A DNA stretch of 64,000 bases, taken from NCBI RefSeq assembly GCF_000732325.1, contig NZ_BBIW01000001.1, forward strand, positions 186,001 through 250,000, given 5' to 3'. A model generated the notes under the pieces. The model did no database searches. It saw nothing but the letters and a program-made list of their open reading frames with translations, and was not told the DNA's origin. The position numbers and the translations under genes were made by a program. Shown here one piece after another: positions 28,641 to 37,991 of the stretch. Source of the stretch: Paenibacillus sp. TCA20. Lineage in GTDB: Bacteria; Bacillota; Bacilli; Paenibacillales; Paenibacillaceae. Positions within the stretch are counted from its first letter, which is position 1, and every line of letters begins with the position of its first letter.

Positions 28641-28689
28641 AACGGCGAAGTTCTCTTTATACAGAAACATAAAAGAGAACCTTGCCGTT
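28641..28689 (-). terminator. Long hairpin between rimP and nusA
   Basis: AACGGCGAAGTTCTCTTT (28641-28658) and AAAGAGAACCTTGCCGTT (28672-28689) form an 18-bp stem with two non-Watson-Crick positions and a 13-base loop. On the minus strand it is followed by TTTTACG. It resembles an intrinsic terminator placed 42 bases before the nusA start, inside the operon, so a partial terminator or attenuator is likely. Confidence 0.6.
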
Positions 28690-28732
28690 GCACGCGGGAC
28701 GAATCTGATCATATCGTGTGTAAACTTAACAC

Positions 28733-29191
28733 TTATAAAACAATGGCCAAACGTGCACTCGCCACTTTTGAATAAGGAACGGCATGCTCTTTTTTACCGG
28801 AGGCAATAACCAATTCTTCGTTCTCAAAAGATAACAATTCGCCTTCAAATTCCTTCAGACCGCCTATCGGCTCATATGTAGTGACGTACACATTCTTTCC
28901 TACCGCCTTGGCCACGTCGGCAGACTTCTTCAGGGGGCGTTCAGCACCGGGAGAAGAGACTTCTAGAAAATATGCATCAGGGATCGGATCCTTCTTATCC
29001 AGCTCAGCGCTTAAAAATTCACTGATCAATCCGCAATCATCCAGATCGATACCACCCTCTTTATCCACGTAAACACGCAGGAAGTAGTTGCTTCCTTCTT
29101 TCACGTATTCTACATCTACGAGCTCAAATTCATGCTCATCCAGAAAAGGCTTAATCATTTCTTCCACGGTAGTTTTAATCTTTGTGCTCAA
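28733..29191 (-). CDS. rimP: Ribosome maturation factor RimP
   Basis: A 152-residue factor for 30S subunit assembly, upstream of nusA as in most bacteria. The segments ELVDVEYVKEGSNYFLRVY and SPGAERPLKK are characteristic. The start is a TTG at 29191, eight bases after GGAGGT; the longer frame to 29275 has no ribosome binding site. It is the first gene of the rimP-nusA-infB operon. Confidence 0.94.
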   Translation of the reverse strand: MSTKIKTTVEEMIKPFLDEHEFELVDVEYVKEGSNYFLRVYVDKEGGIDLDDCGLISEFLSAELDKKDPIPDAYFLEVSSPGAERPLKKSADVAKAVGKNVYVTTYEPIGGLKEFEGELLSFENEELVIASGKKEHAVPYSKVASARLAIVL

Positions 29192-29256
29192 ATAAGGTAA
29201 CCTCCAAGTCAGGTTCGTTCCGGTAAACCGGCAAATTAAAGTGTATACCAAAGAGT

Positions 29257-29280
29257 AAAGAGTGGGTTTCCCCACTCTTT
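29257..29280 (-). terminator. Hairpin after polC / in the rimP leader
   Basis: A perfect 10-bp stem (AAAGAGTGGG with CCCACTCTTT) with a 4-base loop. The distal arm ends in TTT and is followed by ACTCTTTGG, a weak U-tract. It lies ~115 bases after the polC stop but also ~28 bases downstream of the predicted rimP start site, so it can act on both transcripts. Confidence 0.65.
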
Positions 29281-29314
29281 AAGCAACGGTTTTATCCTCA
29301 TGATTACCATAAAA

Positions 29315-29343
29315 ATTATAACATAGTCAGACATTAGTGACAA
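29315..29343 (-). promoter_or_regulatory. Near-consensus SigA promoter of the rimP-nusA-infB operon
   Basis: On the minus strand TTGTCA (-35, one mismatch) and a perfect TATAAT (-10) are 17 bases apart. Transcription should start near 29308, giving a leader of about 117 bases before the rimP TTG. It is one of the best promoter matches in the window. Confidence 0.8.
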
Positions 29344-29393
29344 GTATAGTCACTTGACTCGCTGTCTCGCCTGCGAGCAGTCCATTCTACTCA

Positions 29394-32300
29394 CTAAAAG
29401 AGTGACAACTGATTGCTCTCAGGCAAACCGCGGAAACACCCCATCTGTGTGAGCAGCTCCACCGCCGTCTTACTCGCCTTCGATTTCTGCTGGAAATCTT
29501 CAATAGACAGGAACTCTCCGTATTCACGTGCTGCTGCAATATTGCGTGCCGCATTGTCACCAATCCCTGCAAGCGCAGAGAAAGGAGGAATCAAGGAATC
29601 CCCATCAATCGTAAAGCGTGTCGCATCGGATCGATACAGATCAATCATTTTGAAGCTGAATCCCCGTGCTGTCATCTCCAGCGCCATCTCCAGCACGGAC
29701 AGCATCGATTTCTCCTTGGTCGAAGCCTGGAACCCAAGCTGCTCGATCTCAACAATCTTCCGAGATATGGCTTCATAGCCCTGACATGCGAGCTCAATAT
29801 CAAAATCCTCAGCACGTACTGAGAAATAGGTTGCGTAATATTCGATCGGATAATACAGCTTATAGTATGCTGTACGAACTGCCGATATAACGTAAGCTGA
29901 AGCATGGGCTTTCGGGAACATGTACTGAATTTTCAGACAGGAATCAATGTACCACTGCGGAACCTTACAGTTCTTCATTTCATCAATCCATTCCTGGCTG
30001 AGGCCTTTACCTTTACGTACACTCTCGGTAATTTTGAAGGCTAGTGCAGCATCCATGCCATGCTTATATATTAAGAACAGCATAATATCATCCCGGCAGC
30101 CAATTACGGTCTTAATGTTGCAGGTCCCGTTCTTGATCAGCTCCTGTGCATTCCCCAGCCATACGCCTGTTCCGTGGGACAACCCTGAAATTTGCAGAAG
30201 GTCAGCAAAGGTGCTCGGCTGGGATTCCTGCAGCATCTGTCTAACAAATTTGGTCCCCATCTCCGGCACGCCGTAGGTGGCGACTGGAGTACGAATCTGT
30301 TCCGGAGTCACACCAAGCGCATCCGTAGAGTTGAACATGCTCATGACCTTAGGATCGTTCATTGGGATAGTGGTTGGATCAACCCCCGTCAGATCCTGAA
30401 GCATCCGCATCATCGTCGGGTCATCATGACCCAGTATATCCAGCTTGAGCAAGTTATCCTCGAAGGCGTGATAGTCGAAGTGCGTTGTTTTCCATTCTGC
30501 ACTCGTGTCATCTGCCGGATACTGCACAGGTGTCACATCTTCCACTTCGATATAGTCTGGGACAACGACAATTCCGCCTGGATGCTGTCCGGTGCTCCGC
30601 TTCACACCCGTACAGCCGGATGCAAGCCGGTTCAGCTCCGCGCCTCTCCAGGATTTATGATGGGCTTCCTCATATTTCTTCGCAAATCCGAACGCCGTCT
30701 TCTCGGCTACTGTACCGATGGTGCCTGCACGGTATACACTCTTCTCACCGAACATGACCTTTGTAAAATGGTGAGCCTTCGGCTGATATTCCCCGGAGAA
30801 GTTAAGGTCAATATCGGGAACCTTGTCTCCCTTAAAGCCCAGGAACGTTTCAAATGGAATATCCTGACCTTCGCCTTTATATGGGGTACCGCATTCAGGA
30901 CAATCCTTCGACGGCAAATCAAATCCACTCTTCACACTACCGTCAAGGAACCATTCGCTATGCCTGCATTCCGGGTTAACACAAATATAATGCGGCGGCA
31001 GCGGATTAACCTCGGATATACCAAGGAAGGTGGCTACGACGGAAGAACCTACGGACCCCCGTGAGCCTACGAGATATCCATCCTCGTTCGATTTCTTAAC
31101 CAGCTTCTCTGAAATGAGATAGTTGGCAGAGAATCCAAATTTGATAATAGGCTCCAGCTCTTTTTCCAGTCGTTTGACGACAACGTCTGGAACTTCCTCA
31201 CCATAAATGGATTTGGCGGTTTCGTAGCATTTGCTGCGAATCTCTTCTTCAGCCCCCTCAATGATTGGAGTGAAGAGCTCTTTGGGGAAGAGCTGTATCT
31301 CTTCAAAGCGGTCCGCGAGCTCACTCGTATTTGTGACGACCACTTCATAAGCTTTGTCTTTACCAAGAAATTCGAATTCCTCCAGCATTTCGTCCGTTGT
31401 ACGGAAGTGAGCATCGGGCTTGCGCATATCCTTGAGCGGACTAAACCCGGTTATGCCGTGAATCGTAATATCTCTATAAATTTTGTCTCTCGGATCAAGG
31501 TAGTGCACATTTCCTGTAGCGACGACCGGTTTACCCAGCTTTTCCCCAATCTCCACGACTTTACGAATCGCAATTTTGATCTCATCCGGTGTTGCTACTA
31601 GCCCCTTGTCTACAAGATGCATATACATCGTAACCGGCTGAATCTCTAAAATGTCATAGAACTGGGCTACTTCCTCCGCTTCTTCAACGGATTTATTCAG
31701 TACTGCTTCAAAAAACTCACCCTTCTCACAGCCGGACATGATCAGCAGTCCATCTCGATGGGCCACCAGCTTCGACTTCGGAATCGTCGCAACCCGCTTA
31801 AAATGCTCCGTATGGGACAGACTAACCAGCTTGTACAGATTCTTCTTGCCTGTACCATTGAGTGCATATATTCCACTGTGGAACGGCCTAGCATTCGACA
31901 AGTCCATTCCAACATAATCATTCAGCCGATCCAGCATGGTGATCCCCTTCAGCTGGGCAGCATCATTTAGCAGCCCTGTCAGAATGCCGGCAAGTGCAAT
32001 TGTATCGTCAATCGCCCGGTGATGATTCTCAAGCGAAACCTTATATTTATCCGCGAGTGTATTCAAGCGGTGATTTTTCATCGTTGGGTGCAGCAATCTT
32101 GCGAGCTCCAGTGTATCCAGTACAGGATTCTCCAGCGGCTCCATTCCGATTGTTTTGAGATTGGCTTGAATAAAGCCGATGTCAAATCTCGCGTTGTGCG
32201 CCACTAATATACTATCTCCCACAAACTTGACGAAGTCATGCAATACGGGCTCAAGCTCTGGCGCATCCTTGACCATCTCATCATTAATGTTGGTAAGCTG

Positions 32301-33710
32301 CTGAATGTTATATGGAATTCGCTCATGAGGATTCACAAAGGTCGCAAATCGGTCGACTTCCTTGTCATCCTGCATTTTTACCGCTGCAATTTCTATGATC
32401 TTGTTCTGTGTTACCGATAAGCCTGTTGTCTCTATATCAAATACAATATATTCGGCTGTCTTCAGCTCCAAAGGCTGTGGCTTCATAACGACCTCGACTG
32501 CATCGTTAACGATATTGGCTTCGAGTCCGTATATCATTTTGACGCCGTGCTTCTTGGCTGCCTTAGCTGCCTCCGGATATACCTGAACGCCTCCGTGATC
32601 GGTCACAGCAATCGCTTTGTGTCCCCATTTGGCTGCTGTTTTGACATACGTATCGATTGAAGTCACCGCATCCATCGTACTCATCTTCGTATGAAGGTGA
32701 AATTCGACTCGCTTCTCTGCTGCATTATCCTTACGTGTCGGTGGTGCCTGCACCTCAACTAGATCTGACGGAATCATGGCGAGCTCAGGAACTTGCATAA
32801 ACCGGTCGTATTCAACTCGACCGCGCACCTTCACCCATTTGCCATTCGCCAGCAGATTCATAATTTTGACATCTTCTTTGGACTTCGCAAACACTTTCAT
32901 CTGCATCGAATCCGTAAAGTCGGTCAGATAGAACATGTAGAGTGTATTACCGTTGCGGAGTTCCTTTTTGTCCAGACCGAATACGGTTCCTTGAAGCGTA
33001 ATCTTCTTCTCTTCATCCTGCACTTCCTGGATAGGGACAGCAGGCTCCTTGATCTCATAGCCCATTTGCAGCCTAACGTCGCCCTCTTCTTCCTCTATAG
33101 GGGCCATCTCGGCTTCAATCATGCTCATCATGTTCTCAATGACAACACGTTCTTCTTCCCGTTTCTTCTGTTCAAACTTCTCCAGCTCTTCCCGGTTACT
33201 CTCGCCGACCACCATCTTCACCTTAAGCGGGAGCTTGAAGTAACGATCATAATACGTGGTTATTGCCTGATCAATCTGCTTCTTCCGAGCCAGCTCCAGC
33301 GCCATGCCATCACTCATCGTCAGCGTAAGCAGACCCGACTCGACATCTTGAGTCGCCCGATTCATCCAGCCATTAACAGATGGAATCTGCTGGTGGACCC
33401 ATTCCAGGAACAGATTCCAATACTCTGCCACAATATCTGCTTCGGATACAGCAGAATTGTAGTTGAAAGTAAATGAAATCTTGGCAATATGACTCATTTT
33501 ATCTCGAATATGCAGACAGAATGCTTTAAAGACAGGAGCGGGAACCAGTGTATCCTTTGTAATGGTAATATGCCATTCACGATTCATGCGGCTGATTTCC
33601 ACCTGGTCGATAAACCCGTCAATAAAATGAGGCTCCACGATGCCCGCCGGCAAATCAACCTGTTTCATCAACAGCTCAAACCGTTTTCTTTTCTCATCCG
33701 TTCCGTTCAA
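29394..33710 (-). CDS. polC: DNA polymerase III alpha subunit, Gram-positive PolC type
   Basis: A 1438-residue replicative polymerase with built-in 3'-5' exonuclease. From the N-terminus: a variable domain, an OB domain, PHP domain (EFHLHTKMSTMDAVT), exonuclease inserted in PHP (exo I at YIVFDIETTG), and the polymerase core with the catalytic segment VPDIDLNFSGEYQ. A Cys4 zinc-binding cluster (CVNPECRHSE ... CPECGTPY) precedes the palm, as in PolC. I choose the TTG at 33710, just after GGGGGGAG; this gives almost exactly the length of B. subtilis PolC (1437). It follows proS. Confidence 0.97.
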   Translation of the reverse strand: MNGTDEKRKRFELLMKQVDLPAGIVEPHFIDGFIDQVEISRMNREWHITITKDTLVPAPVFKAFCLHIRDKMSHIAKISFTFNYNSAVSEADIVAEYWNLFLEWVHQQIPSVNGWMNRATQDVESGLLTLTMSDGMALELARKKQIDQAITTYYDRYFKLPLKVKMVVGESNREELEKFEQKKREEERVVIENMMSMIEAEMAPIEEEEGDVRLQMGYEIKEPAVPIQEVQDEEKKITLQGTVFGLDKKELRNGNTLYMFYLTDFTDSMQMKVFAKSKEDVKIMNLLANGKWVKVRGRVEYDRFMQVPELAMIPSDLVEVQAPPTRKDNAAEKRVEFHLHTKMSTMDAVTSIDTYVKTAAKWGHKAIAVTDHGGVQVYPEAAKAAKKHGVKMIYGLEANIVNDAVEVVMKPQPLELKTAEYIVFDIETTGLSVTQNKIIEIAAVKMQDDKEVDRFATFVNPHERIPYNIQQLTNINDEMVKDAPELEPVLHDFVKFVGDSILVAHNARFDIGFIQANLKTIGMEPLENPVLDTLELARLLHPTMKNHRLNTLADKYKVSLENHHRAIDDTIALAGILTGLLNDAAQLKGITMLDRLNDYVGMDLSNARPFHSGIYALNGTGKKNLYKLVSLSHTEHFKRVATIPKSKLVAHRDGLLIMSGCEKGEFFEAVLNKSVEEAEEVAQFYDILEIQPVTMYMHLVDKGLVATPDEIKIAIRKVVEIGEKLGKPVVATGNVHYLDPRDKIYRDITIHGITGFSPLKDMRKPDAHFRTTDEMLEEFEFLGKDKAYEVVVTNTSELADRFEEIQLFPKELFTPIIEGAEEEIRSKCYETAKSIYGEEVPDVVVKRLEKELEPIIKFGFSANYLISEKLVKKSNEDGYLVGSRGSVGSSVVATFLGISEVNPLPPHYICVNPECRHSEWFLDGSVKSGFDLPSKDCPECGTPYKGEGQDIPFETFLGFKGDKVPDIDLNFSGEYQPKAHHFTKVMFGEKSVYRAGTIGTVAEKTAFGFAKKYEEAHHKSWRGAELNRLASGCTGVKRSTGQHPGGIVVVPDYIEVEDVTPVQYPADDTSAEWKTTHFDYHAFEDNLLKLDILGHDDPTMMRMLQDLTGVDPTTIPMNDPKVMSMFNSTDALGVTPEQIRTPVATYGVPEMGTKFVRQMLQESQPSTFADLLQISGLSHGTGVWLGNAQELIKNGTCNIKTVIGCRDDIMLFLIYKHGMDAALAFKITESVRKGKGLSQEWIDEMKNCKVPQWYIDSCLKIQYMFPKAHASAYVISAVRTAYYKLYYPIEYYATYFSVRAEDFDIELACQGYEAISRKIVEIEQLGFQASTKEKSMLSVLEMALEMTARGFSFKMIDLYRSDATRFTIDGDSLIPPFSALAGIGDNAARNIAAAREYGEFLSIEDFQQKSKASKTAVELLTQMGCFRGLPESNQLSLF

Positions 33711-33855
33711 TCTTTCTCCCCCCGTTTCAAACCATAGAACATGAAAAGCTCCTGCACGCAAAAATGGGAACCGATCCGCTAAAAGGCACCGTCTCATTTC
33801 GGACAGAAGCTTGTCATTCTCTTACACATGTATCCTCAAAATATACTCAAATAAA

Positions 33856-35304
33856 TTAATATGCTCTAGCAAATACTACCGTATGTTCGGCCTTCTGTCC
33901 ACATACCAGACAGGTATGTTTTTCCTCAGCAGGTTCAAACGGAATATTACGGCTCGTCGCCCCTGTCACTTCTTTGACCTTGTCTTCACAAGCGTCAGAA
34001 CCACACCAGCCGGCAAGTGAGAAGCCGCGTTTTTCTTCCATCAGTTCCTTCATCTCGTCAATCGTGTTAACGGAGTAGAAGTTGTCCTTCATGAAGTTCT
34101 GGGCACGCTCGAACATTTCGTTCTGCACTTGCTCCAGCATAGCCTTGATCTCTTCTACCAAATCTGCCTGCTGGACAACCTTCTTCTCACCGGAGATTCT
34201 GGATACAAGCACACATACTCCATTCTCCATGTCACGAGGACCGATCTCCAGGCGTACAGGTACACCGCGCATTTCGTATTCATTAAATTTCCAGCCAGGA
34301 CGTACATCACTGCGATCGTCCATTTTCACACGAATACCGGCCTTCTTCAATTCAGCATACAGCTCATCAGCCCGGCCAACGACTTGATCTCGAGTCTTCG
34401 GAGGTCCAATTGGAATCATAATCACTTGTGTAGGCGCAACCTTAGGTGGCAGTGCCAGTCCACGATCATCACCATGCACCATAATCATCGCTCCGATGAG
34501 ACGCGTGCTTGTCCCCCATGAAGTCGTATGTGCATACTCCAGCGTATTTTCACGATTCAAATACTGTATTTCAAAAGCCTTGGCGAAATTTGTGCCCATG
34601 TAGTGAGAGGTTCCCGCTTGAACCGCACGTCCGTCCTTCATCATGGCCTCAATGGAGAAGGTGTCCACTGCACCGGCAAATTTCTCGGATTTGGTCTTTT
34701 GCCCCTTGATGACCGGAATTGCGAGTACGTTCTCCACAACCTCACGGTACACCTCTAGCATTTGCATCGTTTCCTGACGAGCTTCCTCTTCCGTTTCATG
34801 AGCAGTATGGCCTTCTTGCCATAAGAACTCGCTTGTGCGCAAGAAAGGCATCGTACGTTTCTCCCAGCGTACCACGTTGGCCCACTGATTGATCATCACT
34901 GGCAGATCACGATAGGATTGAATCCATTTGGAATACATATGTCCAAAGATCGTCTCCGAGGTAGGACGAATAGCAAGTCTCTCTTCGAGCTTCTCTCCAC
35001 CCGCTTCTGTAACCCATGGCAGCTCAGGATTGAAGCCCTCAACGTGCTCCTTCTCCTTCTGGAAGAAGCTCTCCGGGATAAACATTGGGAAGTATGCATT
35101 ACGATGGCCTGTTTCTTTGAAACGTCTATCCATCTCTTCCTGAATATGTTCCCAGATTTCATAGCCATCCGGTTTGAAAACGATACATCCCCGAACGGGA
35201 GAGTAATCCATCAGATCTGCTTTCTTAATGGTGTCTATATACCAGCGAGAGAAATCCTCTGACTGGGGTGTAATTTCCGTAACAAACTGTTTATCGTTCG
35301 ACAT
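33856..35304 (-). CDS. proS: Prolyl-tRNA synthetase, archaeal/eukaryotic type
   Basis: A 482-residue class II synthetase that charges tRNA-Pro. Motif 2 is around VVRWEKRTMPFLRTSEFLWQE and motif 3 near GWGTSTRLIG-type sequence (TTSWGTSTR). The INS editing domain of bacterial-type ProRS is absent. The protein has the extra C-terminal zinc-binding domain (CGSDACEDK ... CLVCGQKA) and ends in Tyr, both marks of the type-3 (archaeal/eukaryotic-like) enzymes. B. subtilis carries the bacterial-type proS at this same position between rasP and polC. I use the ATG at 35304, with GGGAGGAC about 14 bases upstream, a longer spacing than usual. Confidence 0.95.
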   Translation of the reverse strand: MSNDKQFVTEITPQSEDFSRWYIDTIKKADLMDYSPVRGCIVFKPDGYEIWEHIQEEMDRRFKETGHRNAYFPMFIPESFFQKEKEHVEGFNPELPWVTEAGGEKLEERLAIRPTSETIFGHMYSKWIQSYRDLPVMINQWANVVRWEKRTMPFLRTSEFLWQEGHTAHETEEEARQETMQMLEVYREVVENVLAIPVIKGQKTKSEKFAGAVDTFSIEAMMKDGRAVQAGTSHYMGTNFAKAFEIQYLNRENTLEYAHTTSWGTSTRLIGAMIMVHGDDRGLALPPKVAPTQVIMIPIGPPKTRDQVVGRADELYAELKKAGIRVKMDDRSDVRPGWKFNEYEMRGVPVRLEIGPRDMENGVCVLVSRISGEKKVVQQADLVEEIKAMLEQVQNEMFERAQNFMKDNFYSVNTIDEMKELMEEKRGFSLAGWCGSDACEDKVKEVTGATSRNIPFEPAEEKHTCLVCGQKAEHTVVFARAY

Positions 35305-35336
35305 AAGACTCGTTTCCGTCCTCCCATAGTTCACAC

Positions 35337-35369
35337 ATCATCCATTGATCCATACAGCTCATGGATGAT
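35337..35369. repeat. 9-bp inverted repeat upstream of proS
   Basis: ATCATCCAT (35337-35345) and ATGGATGAT (35361-35369) can form a stem with a 15-base loop in the 78-base gap between rasP and proS. There is no U-run and no T-box-like sequence; its role is unknown. Confidence 0.35.
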
Positions 35370-35382
35370 ATGCGAGTAACAA

Positions 35383-36654
35383 TTATCCATTAATCAATCT
35401 TAAAATATCGTTATAGGTTACCGCGATCATGAGCAAGAACAGCATCGCGAACCCAATGAAGTGCACCATGCCTTCTCGATTCGGATCAATCGGTTTGCCG
35501 CGAAGCCCTTCAATCCCCAAGAAGATAAGTCGGCTTCCATCCAAGGCTGGAATCGGCAACAGATTAAATATCCCTAAATACAGGCTAAGGATTGCAGTCC
35601 ATTGTGTCAACTGTAAAATGCCCTGCTTCGCAATTTGACCCGTCACTTCAAAGGTACGAACCGGTCCGCCCAGATCATCAATGTTGAACTGAGCAATCAG
35701 CATCCGGAAGCCTTCAAATATACTCTTTGTTGTTGTGACCATATTATTTCCTGCCACCGCAAAGGATTCGAAGAATCCGACATCCTCAGTAGGTATTTCA
35801 GAGGTGATTCCGACCTTTCCACCTTCCTGACCTTCCATTGCTCTCGGGGTAATGCTCAGATCGAATACTTCGTCTCCCCTCCGCACTGTCCAATCCATAG
35901 GTTTGTCCATCGATTCAGCAATCATCGTCACCATTTTGTTGTAATCTCCACCAATAGCCTCACCATTAATGGTTTCAATGATATCCCCTTTACGAAGGTC
36001 GGCTTCTGCAGCAGGCATCCCCTCAGTAACATTACCAATCTTCACATAAGTTGGATTCTCAACCGGAGTGCCGGCGATCATGGCATGGATCGCAAACAGG
36101 ACAAAGGCCAGCAAGAAGTTCATAAACGGTCCGGCAAAAATGGCCAACGCTCTTTGACCGACCGTCTTGCTGTTAAACTGGCGATCCTTAGGAGCAATCT
36201 GTGTCTCCTGTCCTCTTGCAATGAGCATCGCCTGTGGATGGACAGGGAATTGCTGCTTCTCTCCATCAACATCCATCTCAATCATAAGTCTGCGCTCCAG
36301 ATCGATGGAGAGGATCTCTCCGCGCACCACATTTTTACGGTTATCCAGCTGATCCAGATAGATCGATTTCACCAGCCCGTCCGCTGACTTAATCGCAATC
36401 GTCTGACCAGGCTGAATCTCAATGAGCTCCGGATCTTCCCCTGCCATCCGTGCATATCCTCCAAACGGAAGCAAACGCAGGGTGAACACCGTCTCCTGAT
36501 GCTTATAAGAAAACAGCTTTGGACCAAAACCGATGGCAAATTCTCTGACAAGAATTCCCGCACGCTTGGCAAAATAGTAATGGCCCCATTCATGCACCGT
36601 CACAATGACGAAAAACATGAGTACTGTTAGTACTACAATCTGCAAGGTTTCCAA
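35383..36654 (-). CDS. rasP: Site-2 intramembrane metalloprotease RasP
   Basis: A 423-residue membrane zinc protease that cleaves anti-sigma factors and signal peptide remnants. The zinc motif HEWGH is at residues 21-25 in the first membrane segment, and the third ligand lies in the late LDGSRL motif (PIPALDGSR). A PDZ domain (GMPAAEADLRKGDIIETING) sits between membrane segments. The order dxr-rasP-proS-polC matches B. subtilis. Confidence 0.94.
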   Translation of the reverse strand: METLQIVVLTVLMFFVIVTVHEWGHYYFAKRAGILVREFAIGFGPKLFSYKHQETVFTLRLLPFGGYARMAGEDPELIEIQPGQTIAIKSADGLVKSIYLDQLDNRKNVVRGEILSIDLERRLMIEMDVDGEKQQFPVHPQAMLIARGQETQIAPKDRQFNSKTVGQRALAIFAGPFMNFLLAFVLFAIHAMIAGTPVENPTYVKIGNVTEGMPAAEADLRKGDIIETINGEAIGGDYNKMVTMIAESMDKPMDWTVRRGDEVFDLSITPRAMEGQEGGKVGITSEIPTEDVGFFESFAVAGNNMVTTTKSIFEGFRMLIAQFNIDDLGGPVRTFEVTGQIAKQGILQLTQWTAILSLYLGIFNLLPIPALDGSRLIFLGIEGLRGKPIDPNREGMVHFIGFAMLFLLMIAVTYNDILRLING

Positions 36655-36795
36655 GTTACTTCCATCCTCCTTTTACTTAAGAAGAGCTAGTCATGTCCTA
36701 CTTACATTATCATTATTCAGATAGAGGATACAAGAGAATCAAATCTTTTATGCAGCATCTCCTTATAGAATCAAGTAAGCAGGATGAAACCTTAT

Positions 36796-37935
36796 TTACA
36801 TTTGTCCCGCCAGCTTCCTGACATATCGATCCACTCTGTCAATTTCAGAAAGGTCAGGATTCAGCACATTGCTGTGAGTTTCAATGACTCGCTCAATAAT
36901 CTCCTCAATTTTGAGGAAGGAAATTTCACCTGTTAGGAACCGCGCGACAGCGACTTCATTAGCCGCATTAAATGCCGTTGTTGCTGTACCACCCATTTTG
37001 CCGCATTCAAAAGCTAGCCGGAGACAAGGGAACCGTTCCATATCCATCTCTTTAAAATGCAGGGATCCAATCTCTGCGAGCGACAAGGATGTTGCAGGTG
37101 AAGGCAGCCTGTTCGGATAAGTTAATGCATATTGAATCGGCACCCGCATATCAGGATTCCCCATCTGCGCAATCATGCTCGTATCCTGAAACTCGATAAA
37201 GGAATGAATAATACTCTCTGGATGCAGCAAGACATTGATCTGCTCATAAGGCAGACCGAACAGCCATCTGGCCTCAATGACTTCAAGTCCTTTGTTCACC
37301 ATTGTAGCCGAATCAATCGTAATCTTGGATCCCATCGACCAGTTTGGATGCTTGAGTGCATCCTCTACCGTCACATGCTGCAGCTGATCCCGGGTTAAAT
37401 GTCTGAAAGATCCGCCGGAGGCCGTCAGTGTTATATTCTTCACTTCACGAATCTCTTCGCCGTTCAGACATTGGAATATGGCTGAATGTTCACTGTCCAC
37501 GGGTATAATCTGCACATCGTTGTCCTTGGCTAGTGATGTAACCAGATGACCTGCAGTTACAAGAGTTTCCTTGTTCGCAAGTCCAATTTGCTTCCGTTCC
37601 TTAATCGCCGCAAGAGTAGATTTGAGGCCTACACTACCCATGACCGCTGTAATTACGATCTCGGCGTCCGTACCGGCAGCCACTTCTATTAATCCTTCTT
37701 CACCGAAGTATACTTCGGTGCCCGCAGGAACATTAGATTTGACCCTATCCACATCTTCCTTACGGCTTACAGAGACTTTCTTAGGGTGATACATGTTCGC
37801 CTGCTCGATCAGCAGCTCCACATTTGATCCGGCAGACAAGCCTTCTACTTGAAATTTATCCGGATGCATTGAAATGACATCCAATGTCTGAGTTCCAATA
37901 GAGCCTGTGGAACCAAGAACTGATATTTTCTTCAT
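36796..37935 (-). CDS. dxr: 1-deoxy-D-xylulose-5-phosphate reductoisomerase
   Basis: A 379-residue NADPH-dependent enzyme making 2-C-methyl-D-erythritol 4-phosphate in the non-mevalonate isoprenoid pathway. The nucleotide-binding [13 protein letters not shown] and the metal-binding [13 protein letters not shown] and ASGGSFR motifs are present. The ATG at 37935 follows GAGGTG six to seven bases upstream; an upstream GTG is too close to that site. It supplies isoprenoid precursors for UppS encoded just before it. Confidence 0.96.
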   Translation of the reverse strand: MKKISVLGSTGSIGTQTLDVISMHPDKFQVEGLSAGSNVELLIEQANMYHPKKVSVSRKEDVDRVKSNVPAGTEVYFGEEGLIEVAAGTDAEIVITAVMGSVGLKSTLAAIKERKQIGLANKETLVTAGHLVTSLAKDNDVQIIPVDSEHSAIFQCLNGEEIREVKNITLTASGGSFRHLTRDQLQHVTVEDALKHPNWSMGSKITIDSATMVNKGLEVIEARWLFGLPYEQINVLLHPESIIHSFIEFQDTSMIAQMGNPDMRVPIQYALTYPNRLPSPATSLSLAEIGSLHFKEMDMERFPCLRLAFECGKMGGTATTAFNAANEVAVARFLTGEISFLKIEEIIERVIETHSNVLNPDLSEIDRVDRYVRKLAGQM

Positions 37936-37991
37936 ATGGTACACCTCATGTCATTACTTTGATCGCACAATTGTGTCTATACATTCACCTG

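Noticed and set aside
30192-31064. A 290-codon plus-strand frame
   Set aside because: It is antisense to polC and shows no recognisable domain.
35305-35382. A T-box riboswitch ahead of proS
   Set aside because: The gap is only 78 bases, with a simple inverted repeat and no T-box sequence or terminator.
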